A stretch of DNA of 64,000 nucleotides from Sordaria brevicollis (GCA_033439795.1 JAUTDP010000007.1:2604001-2668000), one strand, 5' to 3'. Positions 33,401 to 47,200 are shown, numbered from the stretch's first letter. A program made the numbers and translations. The notes: a model not told the origin generated them from the letters alone.

Positions 33401-36400
33401 TTGAATTATACGTATACCTTTATAAAGGTTAAAATTAATAAAATAATAATAGACCTCCTATATAAACTAATCCTTTTTATTAACCAATTTATTTATTAAC
33501 TTAGTAATAAAAGAAATTAATAAATTATTAAATAATATATAAAGTAAAATTATAATTATAAATTCTTAATACAATTTAGATTTAACCTCGGCCTTTAAAT
33601 AATATTTAATGATATAATATAATATAGCTTTATTTATAATATACGGAAACGTATTAATATTACCCTACTAATTTAAAAATATAACCGGGTTTTAAATATT
33701 TATCTATTTATTATTTTAAGCCGGGTCGAAAATATTATATTAGGGATTAAGACTATAAATAATATATAACCGGTCGTATATATCTTTAAGGAAATAAAAT
33801 CGATAAAATTAATCTTCGGGCTTAATATAATCGCTACCCTTCTTTAAACGCTTATAATAATTATTATATTTATATATTTATATAGCGTTAATAATACGTA
33901 ATAATATATTAAAGGTAAGTTATTCGTATTCGAAAATACGAATAATTAAAATATCCGTTTCGTTAGCGAGGTTTACTATATATTTATATAGTTCCGGGTT
34001 AATAATAGTAATATATATACCCTAAAATTTAGCGAAATTGTTTATACCCTATTGGATAGTAAAATTTAATTTAAATATACCTTTATACTAATATAGATTA
34101 TAATTATAAGGATTGCCGCGGGCTTACTACTCGTACCTATTTTAATAATCGACGATATGGAATTTAAGCTTTAAAAAAATATTAAGGAAAGTTTAATACC
34201 TCTTCTAAAAATATTATATAGTAATTAATAAATTATTACGTAAATTATCCGCCGCTAGCTTTTACCGCTATAATTCTATAGAATTAAACTATATATTATA
34301 TTTAAGTATTAATATAATTAAGGACTTTTAACGGAGGTCGGCTAGCGTAAAGGTTAAGAAAAGGGACGGCGTATTGAGTATATAGACGTACGCTTCTAAA
34401 TTTTACCTCCTCCCTCCCTAATAAAGCCGTATACTACGTAAAGTATTAATATACTTTATAATAGATTTTAGCATTTACTCCGAATAGTCGGTACGTTTAA
34501 TAAATATTTACTTAATATTTTCTATAATAAATTCACTATTATAAATATTAACATAGTACCGATTCTTCTAAAAGATTTATTTTTGTATAAGGGTATTAAA
34601 TATAATGAAGTAGAAACGGGGATGTCGAATAAAACGGCCATTATACTATTTTATAATATAATCGATATATTCTTTATAAATAATTTTATATATTCGCTAT
34701 TTAATAAAGTCCATTTTCCCGTATAAATATAACGTTAAAAAGGCTAAAAAAAATAAATGGTATAAATTATTAAATTCGTTCAAAGGGGTAGGATATAAAA
34801 AGTTAAATATATTTATATAATTACGAATATTATTATATTTATTATAATTTATACGGATTTCGGGAGTAAAAGGCATTTTTTCAAGGGGTAATAATAAATA
34901 ATTCGGCGAATTTACCGGGCTATTAAAGGCCTACCGGCTAGGGGTACGGGGATTAAAAGTACGGGAATTAAAAGGATAATTAAAGGGGAAATAAAGATTA
35001 TAAACTAAATTTAATTCAACGTATTAAAATTAATAATTTCAATATATTATTTCTCCCTAGTGCTAGTTTTAAATATTTATCTAATTAATAAATTATTCGA
35101 ATTATATTTAAACCGGAATAATATCGGGGATAGTAATTTCATTTTTATAAATATTATCGTCGTTATTAAAAGGGTTATTCTTATCGATAATAACCCGTTC
35201 GTCGAAGATTTAAATATTTACCCAATTAAATACGTTACTATTATTTAAAAACTAAAAAAGCCGATCGTAATTAATACGAATATAACGGTACCTAAAATAA
35301 TATACGACTAAAAATTTAAACTATTATTAAATATAACGCTAGTTAATTATAAAAGTACGTTTAAATTACCGTATAATATACTTAGGAGCTTCCCCGTTAA
35401 TAAAAATAATATTATTCGGTTTAAATACGAATATATCCAATTCTTTTAATAATAGGGGTAATATACTATATATTTTAACCGTATCCTTTAAAAAATAAAC
35501 CGTATAATTAATATACGTATATTATTAATTACAAATTTAATATATTTATATAATTATATATACAATAAAAATAAATATTTCCTTAATAGGATTTAATTTA
35601 GGTAAATCGTTAAAGATAAAACCGAAATTTATATAATTAAGAGCCGAAAATACTAATATATTACTTAATTATTATTTCTTACGCTTATAAATATAATATT
35701 TATATTCGTTATTATAATTAAAGTTAAAATCGAACTATTTTTTTTTATATAGTATATATTTTTTATATTTAATATTAAATATTATATCGTTAAACTTTTT
35801 AATAAAGTCTTCGTTTTCGTCTGTAATAACCTTCTCTTCGAAGAAATTAGAATTTAAATCCAAAATTAAAGGGGGGTACTATAAATAATACTATAAATTA
35901 AGCCGTAATATATATTTTAAATTAATTAAGTCTTCGGGAATTAGTTAAGGAAATTCGAAATAATTTTATTAAGTATTTAAATCGGGAGTAAGGGGTTTAA
36001 AAAGTATAGGCTAGCGTTAAAAACGGTTATAAGGATATAGAATATAATAGAAAAATTCCGTGCCGGGACGTTTAATTATAATTAAAGGGCTTTACGGTTA
36101 ATATAAAGAAAGAGAAAATAATGGCCGGTATTCGCTATATTCGCCTAAATAGTTCTAATTAGAAATAATTTATCCGGAAAATAATTGGCTAAAATTATAT
36201 TAATTAAAATCGTATTAATAATATTAATCGGGAAACGGTATATTATTATTACCCGGGGTTAATAGTAGGTAAAGTTATTATATTAAGCCGCTAATAAATT
36301 AACTATCCGTAATATAATACCGTTAATAATACTCTTTAATATTATAAAGACTTATTATTTCGTAATAATATTATATACGTAAATTATAAGGATACAATCC

Positions 36401-38329
36401 GCAAAATATAAGCCCAAAAAATACGTTAATTATTATAAAAAGAAAATAATATAGGAAATGAATTATATATTCTATATAATATTTATTAATAATATATAGA
36501 AATAAATATACTATCGATATTAATTATTAAATTCCTAAGCTTCGATAGGGCGCCGAAAGCTATATGGACCGTTATAATTAAAATATAGTAAATTATAATT
36601 AAGGGTACATATATTAAAAGAAATTACCCTTAATTATATTAAGGTATAAATATTAAATAAAATTACCCGTAGCCGAAATCGATTAAATCGAATTAAAGTA
36701 TTTTAATCTAATATATTAAAGGACGAAGTTTATTTATATAAATTCTATATAATATTAATTAATAGTATAAAAGATATTTACTTTTTATAATAACGGCGGA
36801 CCTTATAATTTCTACTAATAATATTATATATCCGTTTAATTTCTACTATATCCGATTAATATTAATAATAATAATTAAAAATATTTAAACTATTAATATT
36901 AATATTTTATATTAATTATTAAAGTAGAATATTATACATAATAAATTATATACGATGGATAGCCGGTATTATAGGAAAAGGTTATATAATTGGAGCCGGA
37001 ACCGGAATAAAAGCCGGACGTATTAAAACCGGGGCCGGGGTTCGAAGCGGAATAAGACGTATCCGAATCGGAGGTAACGTATTCGGTATATCGGGGACTA
37101 CTATAAAGGGTTCTACGGCTAATAAAAATTTCTACCGAATAATATATTACTTATTATAATATTCGATATAATTCTAAATTAGTTTATTAGGGTTTTTTTT
37201 ATTTATAAATTCGGATAAGGGCAATTCCCGTTTATAGGAACGATATATAAACGATTAGGAATCGTCTTTATTATTATATTCGTTATCCTTATTATTAAAA
37301 GGCGGCTACGGTTGGCCAAAAGGAGGCGGTTATATAAAAGGAGGCGGTTAATTAGAAAGAAGGAACTAATTAAAACGTAGAATAAATATAACGATAGCGA
37401 CTACTTATATAATTAAAATAAATAATTAATATTATATTAAAGTAATATAATTTATATATATAAAGGATAAATAAATAGGGAATAACTATAAATAAATAAT
37501 ATATTTAAAAATATAAAGCGTATAAAGCAATTAAAAATATTATATTAATTAAAAGGGTTAAGGATTAAAAAGGGTCGTATATACGTAGGCGATTACGGTT
37601 ATATAAGGACGGATGCCGGGTTATTAAAAAAATTAATACTATATTACGTTAATAAAAGGAATACGGAATTGCGATAAAAAATACCCTACTTACTAAAAGA
37701 ACTATAATTTTAGTAAAATCGATTACGCATAACCGAATACGGCTACGCAAAGACGGATATTAAACTATTAATTAATTAAAAGGAAATTATATTATAGAAA
37801 GTTAATTAATTAAACGAAATAATAAAAGAATACAAATTATAATTTATTATTATAATTATTATTTAATTATTAAATAGAAACGAAAAGGTATTATTCGTCT
37901 TAATTACTATAATTGCTATAATTACTATAAGAATTAAAAAAAGTACTATTCGTTTATAAGAAAGCGGTATTACTTATAAATAATCGACGCCGAATTCGCG
38001 TAAATAGCAATTAGAAAATAATATATACTTACTATAATCGAGGTCTAATTTACGTAAGCGGTAATTAAGTTTCTAAAGTAATTGCGACGTACTTACCTAT
38101 TATTAATAAAGGTTAACGACCTATAGACTAGGATAGGGCATACTTATATTACGATTTACATTCTAACTAATCCTAACCGCCCAAAATACGGGGAATCGCG
38201 ATTTTAACCAATTCCAATACGTAAAATTTCGGGTAAACTATATAGCATTTTTAAGGATTATTATAGGGGTACGGTCTTATTATAAAAGAAGCTACGCTTA
38301 ACGCTCTACTCACTCCGTATTATAATACT
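30450..38329. other. RIP-destroyed interior of the 13.6-kb insert, content unidentified
   Basis: About 7.9 kb with no intact frame. The longest plus frame (35060-35248, 62 codons) is Ile/Asn-rich and unrecognised. Reading through stops gives long coherent but unfamiliar text on both strands. A minus-strand reading near 36,960-37,060 is Ser/Gly-rich. I could not find reverse transcriptase, DDE, helicase or recombinase motifs here with any confidence. Confidence 0.4.
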
Positions 38330-38363
38330 ACTTTCTCTAGACCATATTGAAGCAAAGCTTCAA
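38330..38363 (-). repeat. Right inverted end of the 13.6-kb insert
   Basis: CTTTCTCTAGACCATA followed by the hairpin TTGAAGC-AAA-GCTTCAA (38347-38363). Its reverse complement matches the left end 24754-24785. Chromovirus protease/RT sequence resumes directly after it. Confidence 0.6.
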
Positions 38364-41300
38364 ATTATAATTAATAAAAAAATTATTAAAGAATTTCGTA
38401 TTCTAATTATTCTTATTCTACCCCGTATTATAAAAAAAGTATCCGCTATTATAAAAGGAGTTTCTATCCAAAATATAATCCATTTTTTAACCGAAATAAA
38501 CGGCTATATTTATCCTATTTACGCCTATATTATCCTATTATTCGAATTCCCTATTATATTAAATAAATTATAGTTTAAAGATATATAAATATATTCTATC
38601 CTTTACGAAAAATATTTATTTATAAATATTATTAATTATTAGGTCTTTTATATTAATAGAAAGTAAATATTTAATATACCGTTTATCGCCGATTTGAAAT
38701 CTATTATATATATTTTAATTACTACCTTTATAAATCACGTACGTAAGTTAAAAAAAGAGTTCGGTAATCGAACGGCCGAAGAAATTATCTTCGTAATTAA
38801 TTTAAAAGATATTAAAAAAGCGTTAAAACCGAAGAAAGTATATACCGAAGCGGAATTAAAGGCAAAAATCCTTAAAAAATATTATAACCTAATATTATTT
38901 TAAATAAAAGAGAATGCCGATAAATTAAATCCGTATTATCCTAACGTAAATTATAAAATTAAAATTAAGAAGAATAAAGATAATAAGGAATTCCCTATCT
39001 TATTTAAACCGCTTTATAGTATAACGAAAGAGGAATTTCTAATTTTTAAAAAGATTTTAAAAGATTTATTAAATAAAGGGTTTATCCAAATTAATAGTTT
39101 AAAGGCGGGAGCCCTAGTCTTATTTATATATAAACCCGGAGGCGGATTCCGCTTTTATTATAATTATTATATATTCAACGTTATTACGAAAACGGACCGT
39201 TATTTATTACCGTTAATTAAAAATATATTTTATATTTTAAAAGGAATAAAGTAATATATTAAAATAAATATTATATAAACTTTCTATAAAATTCGTATAA
39301 TAGAAGGAAAAAAAGGGAAAATAGCGTTTCGGACTAAATATAAATTATTTAAATAATTAATTGAATTATTTAAACTAAATAGCGTATTAATTATATTTTA
39401 ATAATATGTTAATTATATCTTCTACGATTATTTAAATTCGTTTCATATAATTTATATAAATAATATATTTATTCATTCTTCCGGTTCCTTAGAAGACTAC
39501 GAATAAAAAATATAGTTGATTTTTATTGGATTTTTAGAAATTAATTTATATTTAGATTTAAATAAATACGAATTTAATATAAAAAAGGTTAAATATTTAA
39601 ATTTTATTATTTATACCGGCGTTAATATATAGGTTAACTTTAAAAAGGTTAAAGCGATTTTAACTTAATTTCCCCCTACTTTTTAAAAAGGTATACGGAA
39701 TTTCCTAAGGTTTATTAATTATTATTATATATTTATTCCCCAATTTTCGAAAGTAATTACCCCCTTATTAAAGTTAATTAATAAAAAAATTACTTTTGAG
39801 TAGATTAAAAAGTATAAAAGCGCTTTCCAATTTTTAAAAACTTTATTTATAAAAGCCCCAATTTTAATAAAATTCGACCTAAATGAGAAAACGTTTTTAA
39901 AAATAAATTATAATAAATTTAGTTTAAGCGGAATTATTTTTTAAAAGATAGAAGAGGGCAGTAAAGATACGGTTTATAAAGTTATAAGCTTCTATTTTTA
40001 AAAATTTAACCCTACCGAATAGAATTACCCTATTTATAATAAGGAAATATTTATTATTATTAATTATTTAAAATAATAATTAACGGAATTATAGAGTTGT
40101 AAATGATTTATTATCCTAATAAATTATCGGAATTTTATATATTTTATAAAATTAAAAAAACTTTTGGAACGGTAAGTATAATAGGCGGAATATCTCTCCT
40201 AATTTAATTTCCAAATTAAATATAGGCCTAATGAAAATAAAATAATCCCCGACGCTTTCTTTCGATAAAATTAAAATATATTTATAAATTAGGACCGTAA
40301 AGCGTAGGATATTTAAATAATACCAGACTCCGTTCTTAAAAATTATATTCCGTTTTATATTTCGGCGGCCTAGGTAATCCGCTCGAAGAAAGAAAATATA
40401 AATATATTTAAAAATCCGGATTTATAATAATTTTAATCGTAGATAGAATTTTACAATTTTTTATATTAATAAATAAAGGAAGCCGTCCGTTATAACGATT
40501 ATTATTTCGACCCGTCTTTAAAATTCAAAATTTAAATTATAAATTACTCTATTAATTCCTTCGGCCGCCTTCGTTATTAAAATCGTCTTTAAATATTAAA
40601 AGCCTCCGTATATACCCAATCCGAATTAATTATATTATTTAATACCGATTAATGCTTTAACGTTTTTTGTACTATTTTAATTTAAATTATTTATAATTTA
40701 TATATATTAAAATACCCTAATAAAAAAAATATTATTATAATACTCTTTTAATATTTCTATTAACCTCTCCTTGATTTTTATATCTAATAATTCCTCCATA
40801 ATTATTATACTTATAATTTTACGAAAATTTAGGAAGAATAAAAGAAAAATTTCCTATATTCATTATTAATCTTAGAGTAATTTAATAAAAATATATAAAT
40901 AAATTTTATTACCAACCTTCTAAAATCCGACGGTAATACCTACTTTTAAATTATAAAGAATAAATTTAATAAAATTATATTCTTCGAATCTATACCTTTT
41001 ATAGAAATTAAATTTTACGCCGAACGTTTCCTCTAATATTTTATTCGCTATTACAAATTCCTAAAATTTATTATTAATAATCGAAGTTTTAATTAAATTA
41101 ATCGTTTCTAAATTAAATTATATAAATTCCTTAATATTAAATAATTATTTAATATTATTTACTACCCCTAAACCGATAGAGGCCTAAAACGTATAAATTA
41201 AGAAATTTATACCTATTTGCGCGCAATTATTAATTACATTTAAAACGATTAAAATAAATAATACCTTATAACGTAATTTATCATTAATAATTAAATAAAT

Positions 41301-41960
41301 ATATTAATAAATATATTTCTATTCTTCGCTATTTATAAATTCGACTCCGAATTCCCGGTTTCTATAATTAAAGAACCCTCTAATTATTAACCCTCGCCTT
41401 TATCCTCCGAAAAATAAGCCTAAGTATTTATTAAAAAATTATAATAAATTACAAATTTATATTAAATTATTATAGCGGCCGCGGCCTAAGAATAAAAGAA
41501 ATTCGTTAATTATAATTATTAATTAGTAGAACGTTTCGAAATCGGAAATAAAATTTAATTTAATTTTGAAAATTATATTACCGACCGTTTAAAAAAAAAT
41601 TTAATTAACTCTACGCAAAATATATTATTTTTAAAATATTATCCCCCTATATAATCGAATTATTAAAGCTTCCCTGTATTATTTATAACGTTTTTTATAT
41701 TAATCTTTTATATAAAGCTATTAATAACCCTCTTCCCGGGTAGAAATTTATAAAGAAATAACCTTTAATTATCGAAATCGAAGGAGAATCGGAATATTAA
41801 ATAAAAAAAATTCTTTACATTAATATTATTAAAAAAAGAGGAAACTTAGTAAAAAAGGTCCTAATTAAATAAAAGGGTTATTATAACCTAATATAAGAAC
41901 CTTTAAAAAATTTTAAAAATATTATCGCTTTAAACGAATTTAAAATTTAATATAATTTAA
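38364..41960 (+). pseudogene. pol remnant of the inner chromovirus (protease-RT-RNase H-integrase-chromodomain)
   Basis: Reading the plus strand through stops gives a continuous Ty3/gypsy polyprotein. RT begins near 38,990 (L-F-K-P-L-Y-S), then K-P-G-G-G-F-R near 39,140 and the catalytic motif near 39,452 as Y-I-N-N. A thumb/RNase H region follows (N-Y-P-I-Y-N-K-E near 40,025). An integrase core extends to about 41,700, and a chromodomain with K-G-Y and E-P-L-K-N-F lies near 41,760-41,950. All stops fall at positions explained by CpA to TpA. The chromodomain places it in the chromovirus branch, whose integrase is drawn to heterochromatin. Confidence 0.8.
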
Positions 41961-43703
41961 TGGTAGATAATAACGGCCTAATAAACTAATATATTAAAAA
42001 ATTCCTACCGAAAATTATAAACGGAGCAAAATATATTAAAAATAAAATAAAAGATTTTAAATATAAATTAAAATAAATAATAAATTAATTAAAGCGAAGC
42101 CCTAGCGAAATTAATAATTAATTTAATTTAAATATTTTCTATTAAATTATCTTCTATTACTTCTAATATATACTCTTTAATAATAATCTTTTCTTTATCC
42201 TCTTTATAATCGGATATATAAATATTAATAAAATTATAACCGTTTAAAGGCTTATAAGCGTAATAATAGAAAATAAAAAGCGTAGGATAATAATTCTCCG
42301 GGTGTAAAGGCCTAATAATAATAAAAGAAAAGGAAAATAAAAGGCGGATATTATATTCGGAACGGATATTTAAAAGGAAATATTATACTTCTTATTATTT
42401 AAATTTATTACGTTATTTCTTATTATTTCTTTCGACCTCCTTTCCCTTTCTTCTCTTTTTCGCCGACGGGGGCTATATAATAGTAACTTCCTTAATAACG
42501 GCGGTAATAATAACGGTAATAATAACGGCGGTAATATCGGCGGCGGTAATATCGGTATTAATAATAATATAAATATTATAATCTTTAATTAGGCGGTTAA
42601 ATTCCGCGTATCGGTTACTTACTTACTTTACCTTTTTTATATTAATTATTAAATTAAATAATTATTCCCTAAGATTTTCGAATTTATAAATTTGCTCTTT
42701 AAAAGCCTAAATCTCTATAATACTAGCCAAACCGTTAATAATCCTAATAAAGGAAAAAGGCTCTATAGGAAACGCTTTAACGGTAATCCAATTAATAAAA
42801 TTATTAAATAATATTAAGAATTTAAAGAATTATTAAAAAAGGAAGAAAGGAATAAAAAATTTATATAGGAATAAAGCCTTACTTTTTTAAAATTTAAAAT
42901 CCCGATAAAATTTTAAATATAGTAAAGTAATTATTATAAAAATCTCTAAATATATACCTTTCGGCGTATTAAATTTTAAAAGCGGATTAAATTTAAATAG
43001 TAATAAATTCGTAGCCTTTATAAACGTACTAATAAAATAAATACGTCAAAATAAAAAAACCCTTACTAAATATAATATAATTATACCCATTAATTAAATA
43101 ATTTTTATACTAAAAATTTTAAAATTCGGCCCCGGATAGGACGTATTCGCAAATATCGTCGGGAACGGATTTACCGGCTACGCCGGCAATAATAATATTA
43201 AGCCGAATTTAATAAGGTTTCGGCGGGGTAACGGGTTTAAAAATAACAATTTTAATAACGCCCTTATTATAACGAAAAATGGGAATAAAAATAAGCGGTA
43301 AAATAAACAAATTAATAATAACTTCCTATAGGGCTAGAAATTTACAAGAAAATTCGAATTAAATAATAATAATAGGGGTATTTATTATAATAACGATTAA
43401 TTAATAATTAATTAATATATTCGTAAAAGGATTAATAAAAAGGATAATAATAATAATAAAAATAATAAAAGTATTAAAAATACGTTTAATACGCGTTAAT
43501 AAAAGCGCGTCCTATTTAATATTTATAATCTTAATTATTTAATAAATTAAAGGAAAAAAGAAGAAAAGGAAGGAAAAAAAAAGAAAAGCGCGGAATATAT
43601 ATTAAAAATACGCATTAACGGCTCGTCGTCTAATATTTAGGGTCTACGTAACTATACACCTATTTATATATAATATATTTAACTGGGAGAAGGGGGGGGC
43701 TAA
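41961..43703. other. Unassigned 1.7-kb tail of the inner chromovirus
   Basis: Between the chromodomain and the 3' LTR. It contains a GGY/AAY low-complexity stretch (42,480-42,560) and a plus reading that is Gly/Asn/Lys-rich near 43,140-43,400. A G-rich purine tract (GGGAGAAGGGGGGGG, about 43,685-43,699) immediately precedes the LTR and fits a polypurine tract. No protein family recognised. Confidence 0.5.
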
Positions 43704-43960
43704 TATTATAGGGCTAATACCCGTAATTGAATTTAATTAATACTACTAATCGTACCGCCAAGCGGACCGCCAATCGGATAACAGCCCGCCCAATCGCGGC
43801 CTTACCGCTACAATAAGCGGAGTAGTCCGTACCTAATTCTTTAGAAGGATAACTAGCTAGTACCGCCTAAAAGGCGCTCCCCTTCCTCCTATTTCCTTCG
43901 TAGAACCTTATCAATTCATTAAGACCCAATATTTATACCAACTATATTGTACCCCTTACA
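43704..43960 (+). repeat. 3' LTR of the inner chromovirus
   Basis: 257 bases, same length as the 5' LTR, starting TATTATAGGG (TG changed to TA) and ending CCCCTTACA. It is followed by the TTCGG duplication. It is far more RIP-mutated than the 5' copy, for example in the first 80 bases. Confidence 0.9.
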
Positions 43961-43965
43961 TTCGG

Positions 43966-44214
43966 AAGGAAGGCTAGCGGCTAGCCTTAAGTAGGTGGTT
44001 GCTAGGCTTCTAAAAGGTTTTATTTTTCTCTTCTATAAATGGTAGCTTTATTAAAGGTTTTTTAAAGGCCTTTAATAGCTTTTGAGGTTTAATAAGGCCG
44101 GGTAGGCCGGAAAGGCCAGTTTAGTGCTTGCTGGTACGTTCTAGAAGGTGGTCCTTCTAGGGTAGGTATGGGGATGCTATTTATTTATTTATTTATTGTA
44201 TATATCCTATAATA
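43966..44214 (-). repeat. 3' LTR of the outer element, second fragment
   Basis: 249 bases matching 55409-55657. Together with 22712-22803 (92 bases) it restores exactly 341 bases, the length of the other LTR. It ends CCTATAATA where the intact copy ends CCTGTAACA. A CTAT-type tetranucleotide run in the intact copy appears here as TTAT. Confidence 0.88.
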
Positions 44215-47200
44215 AGTCCCGGTTTACGAAATAATCCGTTATTATCTTTAGTAATTTTAGATATATTATTCCATTTTTAAGTCTTTAATTCTGTAAGTCT
44301 CTTTCTAATTTATATCCTCTAAGTTATTTAAATCCGTATTTTTTATATCCAAATTTATTAATACGTTTAATTCCTTATTTAAATCCTTATTATTTATTAA
44401 TTCCTATTTTTTATTATTCGATTCCTCTTTAATTACGATATTTGTTACCCAATGAGTAGAATCCTTAATACGAGAGTTTCGTTTTTTTTTAAAAACCTTC
44501 TATCTTTATTAATTTACCCCCTTATTTTACTTAATATTTATTTACTAAATCCTTATAATCCCGAAGTTATTATTCCGTTATTTATAAATTATATTCGTTA
44601 TTATATCCTTTCAATTTAATTAAATATTTTAATTAGTATAAGCCTTCTAATTTATATTAAATTACTTTCTCTATTTCGTAATTATCCTCGTCCTCTTTGG
44701 AATCCGTTTATAAATCCTCTATTAGGTTTAATGGGGGTACGGAGCGATTAAAAAAGTCTTTATCTTTTGGTATTAAGAATAAATACGTATAAAAGATTAT
44801 AGGGTAAAGATTTATATTATTAAGTAGATTTAATTTATATATTAAATTTCCGATTCTTTTTACTATAGTAAATAGTTTTAATTTTTATTAAAATAGTTTA
44901 CGTATTAAGTAATTTAGGAAGTAATACCCGTAATATAATTAGAGGAAGATTTTATTACCCGGTTAGAATTCGATATCTTTATAATAATTATTGTACTTAG
45001 CTTTTACTTTTGTAGTGGCGAAGTTTATAGTAAATTATATATTTTATTATAAATATTCTTTAAATGTAGCGTTGGATAAATTTAGGATTTTTCTTATAAA
45101 GGTATTAAATAGTCCCTTTAATTTAAAAATATATAGTAATTCGTATAGGGAAGTTTAAATAGAATTAGAGTAAGTGCTATTAAAATTTTATTATAAAGGA
45201 AGGATAATATTTATTTATGAGGAATCGGGATTATTAAAAGCGTGAAAGCGAATTGCGATCTTTACTGTTTAGTTTTTTCGTTTTAAGAAACCGTTTCCTT
45301 ACGAATAATAAGCCGTGGTTATTAATAGCTTTATTGCTTAAATTTTCTATATATTTCGTTAAAATTCTGAAGTAAATTTTCTATCCCGATTTAAAATTAG
45401 TCTTGCCGGTACTCCCTAATTTATTATAATTAATTATTTTATAAAAATATATTTTTAGTTATCCGTTATGTAAGTATTATAATTAGGAATTAATAGAATC
45501 CTTTTTAAATTCGGGTATATTATAATTAATAGCGTATCGAATTCCTCGTAATTAAGTAATTACTATAAAAGTCCGGTTAATAGTACTTTAGGTAAACCGA
45601 TAATAAAATCGATCGCTACTAAATATATTGGAGGTATTAATATTTTAGATAGTTAATAATTATTAATAATTTATATTCGGCTAGTTTGGTTTAATTAGTA
45701 AATCGGGTAGTACTTTATATACTTTTTAACTATATATATTTTATTATTTATAACCAATCTTCGAAGGTTGTATATTATTTTATTTTTCCCGAAATAGTAT
45801 TTTTTATTATAAACGGAGGATAGGATTTTTTAGATATAAAGTCGGAGAATATATAGGTTTTTAATTTTACCGTTATCGGTTAGGTTATAAATTAGTTTAT
45901 TTGTATCGATAATAAAAGGATATTTTAATTAGTAAATAAGTTCGCCGTCTTTAATTAATATAATTTTTAAAAAGTCTTTTAATATTTTCGTAAATTTTAG
46001 GTCGTCTTTATATCCGTTGATAATTTTTTACTTTATAATAAGATTTATTTAAAGTTTAATTGCGGCGAATTAAACGCCATTTAATACCGCTTTACCGTCC
46101 GGGTTTCTATTATTATTAATATATTTTAAACGATTTAGAGCGTTCGGTACGAAGTTTAATCTTCCGGGAATATAATATATTTTCAAATTATATTAGGATA
46201 AGTATACCGACGCGTTTATTAACCGTTTAATCGCTTTATTTATTAAATATATTTTTAAGGTAATTTATTCGATAATATTTTTTATAGCGGAATAGTTGGT
46301 TAATATAATAATGGGGTAATTAAATTAATAGATATATATTTGTAATTTCTTTACGGCTTAAATTAAGTACGCTATTTTCAATTTTAATAATTTATATTAT
46401 ATTTCCGCTTTAATTAAATATTTATTAAAGAATATTATTAATAATATTATATTTATTAAGATAATTATTTTTAGAACCTATTTATATTCGTTTTTTAAAT
46501 AAAATATTATTATTCCATTACTTCGCTTTAAAAACCTATCGAATTAAATAAAAAACTATTTATCCGGGTTTATATAAAATAATATTTTTCCGATCCCGTT
46601 TTTACCGTAGATTATATTTTAAATAGTTTCGAAAGTAATTTTCTCCTTCTCTATTAATTTATAAATAATTTTAATAACGAAGGATATTCTTTTTTTAGGG
46701 TTATTAACGACGATAACGCCCAATTTACGTCTTTTAATTAGAAGCGTTATTTTACGAATTTGTAATAGTTCGATTAATTAGGCGTAATAGGGAATTAAAT
46801 ACTTTAAAAAACTAGTCCTTCCGATATATATTTCTAAGGCTTTTAATTAAAATAGGAAGGCGAGGTTGCGTATAATTAAAATCCTCTCCTTTATCGAAGT
46901 TAGACCGAAGGCGTTTACGCGGAAATTGAGTAATTTTACGCTAGGGAAATTAATAAATAATTTTTTCGGTGAAAAAAAGACATTCTTTTTAAAGAAAAAG
47001 GTAAAAATTATATCGAAGTAATATAAGTATTCTTAAATTATATTGAATATAATAATAATATCGTCGATAAAGGCGTAATAGAAAATAACGAAAGGGGTAA
47101 ATAAGCGGTTTATAAACTTTTAAACGTATATAGGGGAGTTTTTATAATTTATTAGGGTTACTTTTAGTATTTTTAAACCCTAGTGAATAATTATAATTAA

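Larger units (their letters stand above)
24754..38363. mobile_element. Unidentified 13.6-kb insert with inverted ends, between gag and pol
   Basis: Left end 24754-24785 and right end 38330-38363 are inverted copies. Each has a TTGAAGC...GCTTCAA hairpin followed inward by ATAT and a GGT-TAGAG-like tract. The insert interrupts the chromovirus between its zinc knuckle and protease/RT. Inside, from the left: AT-rich tandem repeats, CGGT and GGTCCG repeats, a trinucleotide-repeat tract, the 553-bp foldback element, minisatellite-like repeats and about 8 kb (30.3-38.3 kb) of RIP-destroyed sequence with no motif I recognise. The exact left boundary is uncertain: the GC-rich island 24,675-24,753 may belong to it, and ATTATA occurs on both outer sides in that case. 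It could be a large DNA transposon, or more than one insertion. Confidence 0.5.
22804..43960 (+). mobile_element. Inner Ty3/gypsy chromovirus, plus orientation, inserted in the outer LTR
   Basis: Flanked by TTCGG (22799-22803 and 43961-43965) and bounded by two 257-bp LTRs. It spans 21,157 bp because about 13.6 kb of foreign DNA lies between gag and pol; without that it is about 7.5 kb, the usual size. Order on the plus strand: gag with a degenerate zinc knuckle near 24,330-24,380, then protease/reverse transcriptase/RNase H from about 38,364, integrase, and a chromodomain near 41,760-41,950. In the reverse transcriptase the Y-x-D-D motif (near 39,452) now reads N-N, both Asp codons changed by G to A. 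The 1.7 kb after the chromodomain is Gly/Asn-rich and unassigned. Confidence 0.85.

Noticed and set aside
30450..38329. Starship-type tyrosine recombinase or Helitron helicase in the large insert
   Set aside because: I looked for long conserved motifs on both strands through the stops and found none convincing.
24621..38375. ATTATAATT as a 9-bp target duplication for the large insert
   Set aside because: The match is in extremely AT-rich DNA where it is expected by chance, and the implied left end does not mirror the right end.
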